Source of the DNA: Deltaproteobacteria bacterium
Lineage (GTDB): Bacteria > Myxococcota_A > UBA9160 > UBA6930
Direction of reading: 5' to 3'
Assembly (NCBI GenBank): GCA_029261795.1
Contig: JAJDAP010000107.1
Span: 1-64,000, forward strand
DNA: 64,000 nucleotides
The notes under the pieces are model-generated. The model made no database searches. It was given only the letters and a program-made list of their open reading frames with translations, and was not told the DNA's origin. This document shows, piece by piece, positions 1 through 9,373 of this stretch. The position numbers were made by a program, and so were the translations under genes. Each line of letters opens with the position of its first letter. Within the stretch, counting starts at the first letter, position 1.

Positions 1-180
1 AGCCCGGTGCGCAGATTTTCGGTCCAATCAAGGCGCGGAGCCGCCGCTGGGGCGAGCCCCAGCAAGGCTTCGCAACGCAGAGTGGGCCGGAAAGATGCGT
101 GCCTGGCGACGGGAGTGGGTTTTTCCGCAGCCTGCTAGGCCCGCAGCCCTCCCGGGGACGCCCGCGCATGGGGGAACTCA

Positions 181-288
181 TGGCACGCCGAGAGGGATTC
201 GAACCCCCGACCCTGCGCGTGGGGACACGCGAAGAGGCCGGCAGGAGTCGGCTTCGCGCGCCAGGCGCGTTCAGGTTCGAAGCCTGAA
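181..288 (-). repeat. tRNA 3'-half repeat, copy 1 (interrupted)
   Basis: On the minus strand, 181-222 reads as a tRNA T-arm, 3' acceptor strand and CCA end. 270-288 reads as an anticodon stem-loop whose 7-base loop CTTCGAA would give anticodon UCG (Arg). About 48 GC-rich bases lie between the two where a 5-base variable region is expected. No D-arm or 5' acceptor strand is seen, so this is not a working tRNA. It looks like an attachment-site relic of the type used by tRNA-targeting tyrosine integrases. Six related copies lie elsewhere in the window. Confidence 0.7.
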
Positions 289-378
289 CGGAGGTCCAGG
301 AAATCCAGATAGTTGCGCGATTCCAAGCGGGAATGAGGGGGTATGGGAGGGAATACGGGCACACTTTTGGTCACACTC
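278..378. repeat. Direct repeat A, copy 1
   Basis: This 101-bp stretch is clearly similar to 2075-2175 in the same orientation. It starts inside the anticodon-like arm of tRNA repeat copy 1 and continues into non-coding sequence. The two copies bracket about 1.7 kb holding an ATPase gene and a broken nucleotidyltransferase gene. The arrangement fits the flanks of successive integrations at one tRNA-type site, or duplication of a junction. Confidence 0.75.
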
Positions 379-440
379 GAGGATCCGTCAGATTGAAACT
401 CCTACTTTGAATTAGCCGATTCGGCTGATAGGCTCTCGGC

Positions 441-1616
441 ATGACGATCGAACGCGATCTGACCCCTTGGCTGCGCAAAGCCGCCCGCCAGTTTCCTGCC
501 GTGACGCTGACGGGGCCGCGTCAGAGCGGCAAGTCCACCCTCTGTCGCGCCGTGTTCCCAAGGCTCCCGTATGTGAACCTGGAAGCGCCCGATGTTCGAG
601 GGTTTGCGCTCGAGGACCCCCGCGCCTTCCTGGCGCAGTTTCCAAAGGGCGCGGTCATCGATGAGGTGCAGCGAGCCCCGGAACTGCCCTCCTATCTCGA
701 AGGCATCATCGACGCTGATCCGAGACCAGGGCGGTGGATCCTCACCGGGTCGCAGAACCTCGCACTGCTAGAGTCCGTGAGTCAGTCCCTCGCGGGCCGG
801 TCGGCGGTGCTTCACCTGCTTCCGCTCGCGCGGAGCGAGGTCCTCCGCTTCAAGCGTCATCCAAAGAGCCTCGACAAGACCCTCATCGCCGGCGGCTACC
901 CGAGGATCTTCGATCAGAAGCTCGACCCGAGCGACTGGCTCGGCTCTTACGTCGCGACCTACATCGAGCGCGATGTGCGCACGATCAGCAACGTCGGCGA
1001 CCTCGTGACATTTCAGCGCTTCGTCGAGCTGTGCGCGGGCCGGACAGCGCAGCTGCTCAACTATTCCTCGCTGGCGGCCGACTGCGGGATCTCGCAGCCG
1101 AGCGCAAAGGCCTGGCTGAGCATCCTCGAGACCAGCTTCATCGCCTTCCGTTTGCCGACGTTTCGCTCGAACCTCCGCAAGCGGCTCGTGAAGATGCCGA
1201 AGCTCCACTTCTATGACAGCGGTCTCGCCTGTTGGCTACTGGGAATCCGCACGCCTGAGCAGCTCCGTTCGCATCCGCTTCGCGGGGCAATCTTCGAGAG
1301 CTGGGTCGTCTCGGAAATCGCCAAGCATCGAGTGAACTGCGGTGAGTCGGGCGGGCTTTCCTTTTACCGCGACCGCGACGCTGCCGAGGCCGATCTCGTG
1401 ATCGAACACGCGGATCGACTGACGCTGGTGGAAGCCAAGTCCGCGCAGACGCCTTCGATCAGCCTCTTCGATGGCGCGAATCGTGTGCGAGGTCATCTCG
1501 ACGATCCGTCCCGGCCGTGCGAAGTCGTCGTCGCCTACGGCGGCGACGCCAGCCAGCCGCGCGCGGGCGCGAAGCTGGTCTCTTGGGCGCGGCTGCACGA
1601 CGAAACCTGGAGGTAG
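441..1616 (+). CDS. AAA+ ATPase with C-terminal DUF4143 domain
   Basis: The 391-residue protein has a P-loop GPRQSGKST at residues 25-33, a Walker B-like AVIDEVQ, and an ILTGSQN sensor-like motif. The C-terminal half has the DUF4143 layout, ending in a patch (EADLVIE, then LVEAKS) that resembles a PD-(D/E)XK nuclease fold. Proteins of this family are common in bacterial and archaeal genomes and often sit in mobile regions; their biochemical role is poorly known, with defence or toxin-antitoxin-like roles suggested. The gene stands alone between repeat A copies and next to a toxin-antitoxin pair, consistent with accessory DNA. The ATG at 441 gives the family's normal N-terminus. Family assignment is firm, function is not. 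Confidence 0.88.
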   Translation: MTIERDLTPWLRKAARQFPAVTLTGPRQSGKSTLCRAVFPRLPYVNLEAPDVRGFALEDPRAFLAQFPKGAVIDEVQRAPELPSYLEGIIDADPRPGRWILTGSQNLALLESVSQSLAGRSAVLHLLPLARSEVLRFKRHPKSLDKTLIAGGYPRIFDQKLDPSDWLGSYVATYIERDVRTISNVGDLVTFQRFVELCAGRTAQLLNYSSLAADCGISQPSAKAWLSILETSFIAFRLPTFRSNLRKRLVKMPKLHFYDSGLACWLLGIRTPEQLRSHPLRGAIFESWVVSEIAKHRVNCGESGGLSFYRDRDAAEADLVIEHADRLTLVEAKSAQTPSISLFDGANRVRGHLDDPSRPCEVVVAYGGDASQPRAGAKLVSWARLHDETWR

Positions 1617-1711
1617 GGGGCGGCCGAGGTTAGGCCGGTCTCGAAACCGGGCACTTCGCGTCCTTTCGTTCCCGACTCCCCCCAGCGCGGGGCCGCTAAG
1701 TTGAAGCCCTC

Positions 1712-2097
1712 GTGCTGGATCTCGTAGACGAATTTCGCGCCATGGTGGAGGCCCTGGAACCAGCCAGGATCGAGTTCGCGGTTTGTGGTGGCCTCGCAGT
1801 CGCGATCCACGCGCAGCCTCGTGCGACAATGGACATCGACCTGCTGCTTCGATCCGAAGCTGTCGAGGCGACCCGGAACGTTATTCGCGAGCTCGGATAC
1901 ATCCTCCTCGTCACTGCCGAGCTCGAATCGGTCTGGGCGGGAAGGGAACGGCTCGGCTGGGAGCACGGCGAGCTACCGGTCGTGTCGCGGGAGGGGCCTG
2001 ATCCAGATCAAGCGATTGCGCGGGAGCGGTCAGGATCTCGATGACATCCGAGTGCTAGAGGCGGGTGGCGATGACGAAGCCTGGACGGGGGTCTAGG
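1712..2097 (+). pseudogene. Broken MNT/AbiEii-type nucleotidyltransferase, copy 1
   Basis: The first 60 or so codons encode a typical nucleotidyltransferase start, with VCGGLAVAIHAQPRAT followed by DIDLLL, the metal-binding pattern of the Pol-beta-like fold. After LGY the expected middle is missing. The expected C-terminal stretch (LIQIKRLRGSGQDLDDI) is present but in another frame, about 2000-2070. The gene therefore has an internal deletion plus a frame change and should not make a working enzyme. A related second copy, also damaged, lies at 39089-39300. The homology between copies starts upstream of the coding region, near 1629. Confidence 0.8.
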
Positions 2098-2175
2098 AAG
2101 TCCAAGTAGTTGCGCGATCCCGAGAGGGAACGAGGGGGAATGCGTGGGAATACGGGCACGATCTGGTCACAATGC
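2075..2175. repeat. Direct repeat A, copy 2
   Basis: Partner of 278-378, same orientation and same length. It begins with CGAAGCCTG, matching the anticodon-arm end of tRNA repeat 1, and ends just upstream of the toxin-antitoxin promoter. The T-arm part of the tRNA repeat is not present next to this copy. Confidence 0.72.
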
Positions 2176-2198
2176 GATGGTCCTGAAAGTCGCTAGTA

Positions 2199-2216
2199 TG
2201 TACATAATCATGTACA
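2199..2216. promoter_or_regulatory. Inverted-repeat operator upstream of the antitoxin
   Basis: TGTACAT and ATGTACA form perfect 7-bp arms around the spacer AATC. The site lies 15 bases before the antitoxin ATG and just upstream of its AGGAGG ribosome-binding site. Phd/YefM antitoxins normally repress their own operon by binding such palindromes, so this is the likely autoregulatory operator. Confidence 0.75.
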
Positions 2217-2231
2217 TCTAAGGAGGCCGTG

Positions 2232-2513
2232 ATGGGAGCTGACAAGGTGTCCGTCGCCGAGGCGAGACAGAGCTTTGCGCGACTGATCGACCGGGCTCAA
2301 CAAGGACGGGCGATCGAGATCACGAGGCGGGGCGAGCCGGTCGCCGTACTGCTCTCGGCTGCCGAGTACTTGAAGTTGACGGGCGAGCGGCCCTCGTTCA
2401 TCGAGGCTGTCGAGCGGGTTCGAGAACAGCTCGATGTCGAATCACTCGGAATCGGCGATGAGGACTTCGACGGCCTCCGGGACGACTCACAGGGTCGAGA
2501 GGTCGCGTTCTGA
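2232..2513 (+). CDS. Phd/YefM-family antitoxin
   Basis: A 93-residue protein with the N-terminal Phd/YefM fold: VSVAEARQSFARLID, then EITRRGEPVAVLLSAAEY. The acidic C-terminal tail (residues about 65-93) is the part that normally wraps around and blocks the toxin. The ATG at 2232 is chosen over the GTG at 2229 because AGGAGG at 2221-2226 is then 5 bases away rather than 2. The stop codon overlaps the start of the PIN-domain toxin that follows, so the two are translationally coupled. Probable function: neutralise the toxin and repress the operon through the palindrome at 2199-2216. Confidence 0.88.
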   Translation: MGADKVSVAEARQSFARLIDRAQQGRAIEITRRGEPVAVLLSAAEYLKLTGERPSFIEAVERVREQLDVESLGIGDEDFDGLRDDSQGREVAF

Positions 2514-2929
2514 GCGTCCGATTTCTTCTCGACACGAACGTTCTGTCCGAGCCGATCAAATCGCGCCCGAGCCGGCGAGTACTCGACGCGCTCGCCGACC
2601 ATGACGGCGAACTAGCGACCTGCTCGGTCGTCTGGCACGAGCTTCGCTTCGGCGCGTCACGCTTGGCTGCCTCGAAGAAGCGCACCGCGATCGAAACCTA
2701 TCTCGAGGAGGTCGTCCGAAACGCGCTGCCGATCCTGCCCTACGACGAGGAGGCCGCCAGCTGGCACGCGAGCGAGCGAGCCCGGTTGGGTCGGCGAGGG
2801 CGGCCACCGACCTTCGCGGACGGACAGATTGCCGCCATCGCACGCGTCAACGAGCTGGTGGTCGTGACAGCCAACATGAGGGACTTTCGGCGCTTCGAAG
2901 GGCTCGAGCTGGAAAACTGGTTCCGCTGA
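2510..2929 (+). CDS. VapC-like PIN-domain ribonuclease toxin
   Basis: The 139-residue reading frame has the PIN-domain acidic residues in order: LLDTNVLSE near residue 8, WHELRFG near 45, FADGQIAAIA near 103, and TANMRDF near the end. PIN toxins of this class cleave RNA. No ATG, GTG or TTG is available ahead of the first catalytic Asp. The best start is a CTG at 2510, seven bases after an AGAGG sequence and overlapping the antitoxin stop. A start at the TTG at 2663 would lose the first catalytic Asp and most of the fold. The non-standard start is unusual but the frame is open and all key residues are there. It pairs with the upstream antitoxin. Confidence 0.8.
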   Translation: MSVRFLLDTNVLSEPIKSRPSRRVLDALADHDGELATCSVVWHELRFGASRLAASKKRTAIETYLEEVVRNALPILPYDEEAASWHASERARLGRRGRPPTFADGQIAAIARVNELVVVTANMRDFRRFEGLELENWFR

Positions 2930-3039
2930 GTCCGGGGTGTGATGCGAGGTCTCCTCGAGAGCGGGGTAGCCACGCAGGTGAGATTCTCGCCGGTGGGAGG
3001 CGGTCTCGAAAACGCACACCAAGGCTTGGGAATGTCGTG

Positions 3040-3100
3040 TGGCACGCCGGGAGGGACTCGAACCCCCGACCCCGCGCGCCGGGCGCGTTCAGGTTCGAAG
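3040..3100 (-). repeat. tRNA 3'-half repeat, copy 2
   Basis: On the minus strand this reads from the anticodon loop CTTCGAA, through CCTGA, a short GC-rich hairpin insert in the variable region, the T-arm with loop TTCGAGT, and an acceptor strand ending in CCA. It lacks the 5' half of a tRNA. The T-loop has one base change relative to the other copies. It is directly joined to direct repeat B. Confidence 0.75.
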
Positions 3101-3245
3101 ACTTCGACGGGGAGATTCCGCCAACGTTCGTGGACGTACATAGTCGTTCAGGGACGAGGGGTTGGGCGAGGTTCGAGATTCCGCTGGGGTCCGCTGAAGT
3201 ACGTCAATGTCCGTCGCCATTGCTACATCGCTGCTACACGGCGGG
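3101..3245. repeat. Direct repeat B, copy 1
   Basis: About 145 bp similar to 22770-22914, in the same orientation and in both cases joined to the anticodon-loop end of a tRNA 3'-half repeat. It ends with the motif GCTACACGGCGGG. It probably is the arm region next to an integrase attachment site. No gene is supported between 2930 and 3282. Confidence 0.7.
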
Positions 3246-3282
3246 AAATGGGGGCGGGGAGGTCTCGGAGCACGACCACGTT

Positions 3283-4254
3283 CTAGAGCCAACCGACCCG
3301 TCGGAAGAGAGCAATTTCTCCCAGGGCCAGCAGAACCAGCGAGGCAGAAACGGCGGCGAACCCCCATCCCGTGTCCGCCCCGGGAATGCCTCCCACGTTG
3401 ATTCCAAGGAGGCCGGTGACGAAGCTCAGCGGAAGGAAGACACCGGCAACGACCGACAGCGCATACATCCTGCGGTTGAGTTGCTCGGAGAGCCGGCTGG
3501 CCAGTTCGTCCTGGGCCACGGCGGCGCGCTCGCGCGTCGCCTCCAAGTCCTCCACGTATCGTGTGGTGCGGTCCAACGCCTCTCGCAGCGCGAGCCGCGC
3601 GAGATCGCCTAGCCAGGGCAGGCGTTCCGTGCAGAGTCTCGCGAGTGCGTCGCGCTGCGGTGCGAGGTGGCGTCTCAACGCGATGGACTCCCGGCGGAGC
3701 CCTGCCAGCTTGCGGCGAGTCTCGCGCTCGTCGCCAGATTGGTCCCCCTCCTCTAGGTGGTCCAAGCGTTCGTCGAGACCCCCGATCACACCGGACATGC
3801 GTTCGACCAGTCGGTCGGCCAGCTCGGACACGAACTCACCCACGTTGCTGGCGCCCCGACCTTCCGCGAAGCGCTCGCGGACATCCTCAAGCGCGAGCAA
3901 GCGTCGCCGCCGGACCGTGATGACCCGGTCGGCCTCGACCCACATGCGGACGGACACCATGTCCTCGGGGTCGGCCCCTGGATTCAGGTTGACGCCACGG
4001 AGGATCAGGACGAGTCCGTCCCGCATGAGCGTTGCGCGAGGACGCGTCTCCTCGGCGAGGAGCGCGCTGCACTCGATCTCGGAGAGTCCGCTCTTCTCGC
4101 GGAGCCAACGGGTAGCGGGTGCTGCCTCCAGGTCCAGATGCGCCCAACAGAAGCCGGTTTCGGGCGCGTCGAGGGAGTCCCACTCGACGGCTCGAGCTTG
4201 GCCCCCGTCGTCCACCCGATACGCCCAGATCAATCCGTCGTTTCCACTCACCAA
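3283..4254 (-). CDS. CorA/ZntB-family divalent cation transporter
   Basis: A 323-residue protein: a long soluble N-terminal domain rich in charged helices, then two C-terminal membrane helices. The loop signature is LLGINVGGIPG, with GIN in place of the GMN of classical CorA; GIN/GVN variants are typical of ZntB-type members, which move Zn2+ or related cations. It acts in the inner membrane as a pentamer. It lies 229 bp downstream of groEL in the same orientation and might be read from the same sigma-54 promoter, though the gap is long. A second CorA with true GMN is encoded at 48031-49101. The family call is firm; the transported ion is not. Confidence 0.88.
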   Translation of the reverse strand: MVSGNDGLIWAYRVDDGGQARAVEWDSLDAPETGFCWAHLDLEAAPATRWLREKSGLSEIECSALLAEETRPRATLMRDGLVLILRGVNLNPGADPEDMVSVRMWVEADRVITVRRRRLLALEDVRERFAEGRGASNVGEFVSELADRLVERMSGVIGGLDERLDHLEEGDQSGDERETRRKLAGLRRESIALRRHLAPQRDALARLCTERLPWLGDLARLALREALDRTTRYVEDLEATRERAAVAQDELASRLSEQLNRRMYALSVVAGVFLPLSFVTGLLGINVGGIPGADTGWGFAAVSASLVLLALGEIALFRRVGWL

Positions 4255-4483
4255 GATTGGCTCCTCTCGAGAGTGCTACTAGCGCATCGCTAGGCGCCGC
4301 TTGCTTGCGGAGCTGCAGCTTTGCTGGATGCACCCGTCGGTAGAGGAGCCGAAGTCGCACCTCGTCGTCCTTCCGGTTCTCGGCCGCCGAGTCTGCGCCG
4401 ACGCACGGACCGCCACCATCGCTAGCGGATCACTCCATCACCTTGGACGAGTACAGCCAGCGGCACGTTGAGTGAGTCTCAGT

Positions 4484-6103
<1,620 letters not shown>

Positions 6104-6107
6104 GTCG

Positions 6108-6395
6108 TTACTCCAGGACTGCGAGGACGTCGTCATCGCGAATGATGAGGTGCTCGTTGCCATCGAGCGTGATCTCGGTGCCGGCAAACTTGCCGAACAG
6201 CACCCGGTCACCTCTCTTGACGTCGGGGGTTGTCCGCTGGCCATCGTCGTTGAACTTTCCCGGTCCAACAGCGATCACACGGCCTTCCATGGGCTTCTCC
6301 TTCGCGGCGTCGGGGATGATGATTCCCCCCTTCGTGGTCTCTGCCTCGTCGATTCGTTTGACGAGCACACGGTCGTTCAGGGGTCGGATCTTCAT
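6108..6395 (-). CDS. groES: Co-chaperonin GroES
   Basis: A 95-residue protein with all family landmarks: [12 protein letters not shown], the mobile loop [17 protein letters not shown], and [14 protein letters not shown], ending in DDDVLAVLE. It caps the GroEL cylinder. It is followed after 4 bp by groEL and preceded after 46 bp by a small coiled-coil gene, all on the minus strand, so the three form one operon. Confidence 0.97.
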   Translation of the reverse strand: MKIRPLNDRVLVKRIDEAETTKGGIIIPDAAKEKPMEGRVIAVGPGKFNDDGQRTTPDVKRGDRVLFGKFAGTEITLDGNEHLIIRDDDVLAVLE

Positions 6396-6441
6396 CGCGT
6401 TTCCGTTCTAGGGTTGGAGAAGTATGTCCGTGCTGCACGCA

Positions 6442-6837
6442 TCACAGGTCGCTTCCGTCAGACACGACCTCGAGCTGGCGCACGTGAGTGTCAAGCTCAT
6501 CGATCTCGACTAGAAGCGCAGCGATCTCCGGGGCCTCGAGTGGGTGCATACGAGCCGGATCCGCGGCGCTCCCATGCCGGGAGACCTCGAGAATCTTGCC
6601 ACCCAGCTCAGCGAGCTTGAGCTGCAGGTCGCGTTCGAGTCGAGATTTCAGGAATCGCAGCCTCGTGGTGCCACCGAGTTCCTCGAAGGAATCGACGACA
6701 CGCTCAGTGGCCTTCTGACCCCGGTCGGCGAGTTCGTCCCAGGTGTTCCGGGCGCGATCCCAGATCCCGATTCGCGAGCCGTTGCTCGCAGCATCATCTG
6801 ACAACTCGTTTCGGATCTTCTCAGTGTCTTGTTGCAT
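6442..6837 (-). CDS. Small helical protein, first gene of the groESL operon
   Basis: A 131-residue, charged, helix-rich protein of unknown family. It has no signal peptide or membrane segment. Residues 20-110 are rich in Glu, Arg, Leu and Ala with coiled-coil-like spacing (KSRLERDLQLKLAELGGKI). The ATG at 6837 is supported by AAGGAG six bases upstream. It is the first gene after a near-perfect sigma-54 promoter, whose predicted start point leaves a leader of only about 14 nt. Being co-transcribed with groES and groEL suggests a role in protein quality control or stress, but no function can be assigned from sequence. Confidence 0.8.
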   Translation of the reverse strand: MQQDTEKIRNELSDDAASNGSRIGIWDRARNTWDELADRGQKATERVVDSFEELGGTTRLRFLKSRLERDLQLKLAELGGKILEVSRHGSAADPARMHPLEAPEIAALLVEIDELDTHVRQLEVVSDGSDL

Positions 6838-6861
6838 CTTTCGCTCCTTGCCTGGCTATAA

Positions 6862-6877
6862 GCAACCAACGTGCCAA
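6862..6877 (-). promoter_or_regulatory. Sigma-54 (-24/-12) promoter for the groESL operon
   Basis: TTGGCACGTTGGTTGC on the minus strand matches the sigma-54 consensus YTGGCACGRNNNTTGC at every strongly conserved base, including GG and GC at the right spacing. Initiation about 11 bases downstream would leave a short leader carrying the AAGGAG site of the gene at 6837. A sigma-54 activator is encoded 760 bp away. Confidence 0.8.
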
Positions 6878-7178
6878 CTCTGGATGGGCATGTTCGGGCC
6901 GCGCGGCACCAACGGGCGCTCTTCTAGAATTCGGCGGAGCCGATCGGAGCCAGCAGCTCCGGATGCAAGCGCACGGATCGGTTCTTACCGGCGAGGGAGC
7001 GGTGGCGATTCGACGAGGGGGGTAGGCCGGCGCCGGGGCGGACGGAGTTTCTTCGGTGGGTCGGTCTCCGTCGATGCATTCGCACTCTCGCGAGGGGAAG
7101 CCGTCGCTGCCGGGTCCGTCGACGAAGTCGAGTCGCGTGTCCTCGGATTCCTGGTGCTCTGCCGTCGCGAGCGGCGCG
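6878..7178. other. Intergenic region upstream of the groESL promoter
   Basis: No convincing coding frame is seen. It should hold upstream activator sites for the sigma-54 promoter at 6862-6877, but no clear palindromic enhancer could be picked out by eye. Confidence 0.5.
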
Positions 7179-7448
7179 TCACGCGTTGGCCTCCCGTACA
7201 ACATGGGGCGTGCCTTGCGAGTCGATGTAGAGCTCTCCCTTGCGAGTCTGGATGTGCCGCCCGTGTGTAAAGCGCCCCCTTCGCAGTTCGCCGGAAGGAT
7301 CCAGCCAGATCACCTGCCCGGGTTGCCAGACCCAGCCCGCGTCCTCGAGTCGGGACCGTTCGGTTTCCGAGAGTAGGGCGAGCAAGGGCCCGACCTCGGC
7401 GGCGTCGAGCCGCGTGCGCGTCCACTCGATCCATGTATTTCTGTCCAT
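7179..7448 (-). CDS. Hypothetical protein under a sigma-54-type promoter
   Basis: An 89-residue protein starting MDRNTWIEWTRTRL. The ATG at 7448 is chosen because GGAGG at 7457-7461 (minus strand) is 8 bases upstream; an earlier start at 7475 has no such site. Residues 35-85 contain a Trp-rich patch (AGWVWQPGQVIWLDPSGELRR) and read as small beta strands. No family is recognised and there is no signal peptide. It is divergent from the sigma-54 activator gene at 7638 and carries its own -24/-12 promoter, so it is likely a direct target of that activator. Confidence 0.72.
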   Translation of the reverse strand: MDRNTWIEWTRTRLDAAEVGPLLALLSETERSRLEDAGWVWQPGQVIWLDPSGELRRGRFTHGRHIQTRKGELYIDSQGTPHVVREANA

Positions 7449-7505
7449 TGGCGTAACCTCCACAGCGGGCCCCACTCAACTTCGCAGTGACACCCAGCTG
7501 CTGAT

Positions 7506-7521
7506 TCAAGTGTTGTGCCAA
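7506..7521 (-). promoter_or_regulatory. Sigma-54-type promoter for the gene at 7179-7448
   Basis: TTGGCACAACACTTGA on the minus strand matches the sigma-54 consensus except for the final C of the -12 element (A here). Spacing between the GG and -12 elements is correct. The start point would lie about 47 nt before the ATG at 7448. The site is in the divergent region next to the sigma-54 activator gene. Confidence 0.62.
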
Positions 7522-7637
7522 CCGAACTCGTCCCACGAGGTAGCTCGGCCGCCCGAGGCCGGGCTTGACTCTCGCGATCGGAAGCGGAGATTCCGATGTC
7601 GGTCGGTCGCACCCGACGAATCTAGAGGAGGCCGAAC

Positions 7638-9059
7638 GTGCTGTTGCGAACGCTGGTAGCGGCCGAGCCCGGTATGGTGGCGAAGCGGGTCGCTCGAACA
7701 CTTGACGAGGCGGACGCGATCACTCGCACGGCGTCTTCGATCGATGAGCTTCGGCAGCGAGTCGCAGCGGAGCCGTTCGACCTCGTGATCCTTGACGTCG
7801 CGTGGACGAGTGGCAGCGAGCTGGCTCTGATAGCCGAGCTGCGCGAGCTGCCCGATGCACCCGAGATCGTCGTGCTCCTCGAAGAGGAGGGGCGGACCCT
7901 CCGCGCGGAGCTACTCGCGGCGGGCGCATACGCGGTGCTTCTTGCCGAACCGCCGGATGAGTTGTTTCGGGACGCGCTTTCCACAATCACCGTCCGCCGG
8001 CTCGAGGAGAGCCGCGCGCGGCTCCGAGCGGTACCTGATGAGGAGTATCGCCTGGGCGACTACGTCACTCGCAGCCCTGCCATGAGAGCGGTGCTCCGTT
8101 CGGCGCGACGGATTGCCGATCGAAATACGACAATCCTCATGCTCGGCGAGACGGGTGTGGGGAAGGGCCTGCTGGCGAGATCGCTTCACAACGAGGGCCC
8201 ACGTTCCAGCGGCCCGTTCGTGGCCGTCAATTGTGGGGCGTTGACGGAGACGCTCCTGGAAGCAGAGCTGTTCGGGCACGAACGTGGTGCCTTTACGGGT
8301 GCCGATCGGGCGCGTCGAGGTTATTTCGAGCTCGCGCACAATGGGACGCTCTTTCTTGACGAGATCGCCGAGATGCCCGTGCACCTCCAGGTGAAGCTGC
8401 TCCAGGTTCTAGAGGAACGCCGGGTTCGCCCGGTCGGCTCCGAGAAGAAGGTGGACGTGGATATCCGGCTCATCGCGGCGACCAATCGCGACCTGCCGAT
8501 GGAGGTCAAGGAAGGCCGGTTCCGAGAAGATCTTTACTTCCGATTGAACGTCGTGACGCTGACGCTGCCCCCGCTCCGGGAGCGAGTGGAGGACATCCCC
8601 GAAATCGCACAGAGCTACGTCGAGCATTTCACGGCTCAGATGGCGGCGATTGCGCAACGACTCTCGGGGGATGCACTGGCGACGCTCCGAGCTCACTCAT
8701 GGCCTGGCAACGTCAGAGAGCTTGCAAACGCGATCGAGCGGGCCGTGATCATGGCACTGGACGAGGAGATCGCAGTCGAGGATCTCCCGCTTGAGATGCA
8801 GACACTGGCACCAGAGCCCGTGGGCGGTCGGGCACGTGATGTCTACGCAAGCGAGCCCGATCCCGCATGGCTCGATCGTCCCTGGGCCGAGGTTCGGCGC
8901 CAAGTGCTCGAGGAGAGTGAGCTCCGCTATTTGCGCGGGCTCCTCGAGGAGACTCAAGGACGGGTCGGCGATACCGCGAGGCGCGCAGGGATGGATCCGC
9001 GTTCTCTTCACCAGAAGATGAAACGGTACGGGCTTCGGAAGGAAGACTTTCGGAGTTAG
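7638..9059 (+). CDS. Sigma-54-dependent NtrC-family activator with degenerate receiver
   Basis: A 473-residue protein in three parts. Residues 1-115 form a receiver-like domain with an Asp at 53, but the acidic pair near the N-terminus and the conserved Lys near residue 104 are replaced (AEP, AEPP). Residues 140-375 form the AAA+ domain, with Walker A GETGVGKG at 170-177, the sigma-54 contact loop GAFTGA at 217-222 and Walker B LFLDE at 238-242. The last 40 residues are a Fis-type helix-turn-helix. The GTG at 7638 follows GAGGAGG. No sensor kinase gene is adjacent, which fits a phosphorylation-independent or atypical receiver. Three sigma-54-type promoters lie within 4 kb. Confidence 0.93.
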   Translation: MLLRTLVAAEPGMVAKRVARTLDEADAITRTASSIDELRQRVAAEPFDLVILDVAWTSGSELALIAELRELPDAPEIVVLLEEEGRTLRAELLAAGAYAVLLAEPPDELFRDALSTITVRRLEESRARLRAVPDEEYRLGDYVTRSPAMRAVLRSARRIADRNTTILMLGETGVGKGLLARSLHNEGPRSSGPFVAVNCGALTETLLEAELFGHERGAFTGADRARRGYFELAHNGTLFLDEIAEMPVHLQVKLLQVLEERRVRPVGSEKKVDVDIRLIAATNRDLPMEVKEGRFREDLYFRLNVVTLTLPPLRERVEDIPEIAQSYVEHFTAQMAAIAQRLSGDALATLRAHSWPGNVRELANAIERAVIMALDEEIAVEDLPLEMQTLAPEPVGGRARDVYASEPDPAWLDRPWAEVRRQVLEESELRYLRGLLEETQGRVGDTARRAGMDPRSLHQKMKRYGLRKEDFRS

Positions 9060-9373
9060 CGAAAGGGCGGGGACGCCAGGCGGACTCGACCGTTGGAAGG
9101 CGCTGTTGAGGCGTCTCTGGTTTTCTTTTCAGAGTTCGCAAGATCCGCCGAGGCCAAACCAATTGCTGAGGGGCGCCGCGGCACAGCGAATGGCTACCGG
9201 CATATTCGAACTGGAACCTTCAATCCATTCCGGCCTAGTGCAAACAGGCGATACATCCTCTGTGCGTTCTTGGAGCGTTGGACATAGTGTTATGTCCAGT
9301 GTTGAGGAACGGGGGCCAACCAATCAAACGGGGTTGGCGTCAATCGCTTGAGGTGACTCCCCGGGCGTAGCCG
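9060..9373. other. Intergenic region, nothing supported
   Basis: Convergent gap between the sigma-54 activator and the cupin gene. Short frames here have no recognisable features. A lower-GC stretch at about 9130-9300 is notable but unexplained. Confidence 0.5.

Noticed and set aside
6396-6441. CIRCE/HrcA element before groES
   Set aside because: No TTAGCACTC-type inverted repeat is visible here or ahead of the 6837 start.
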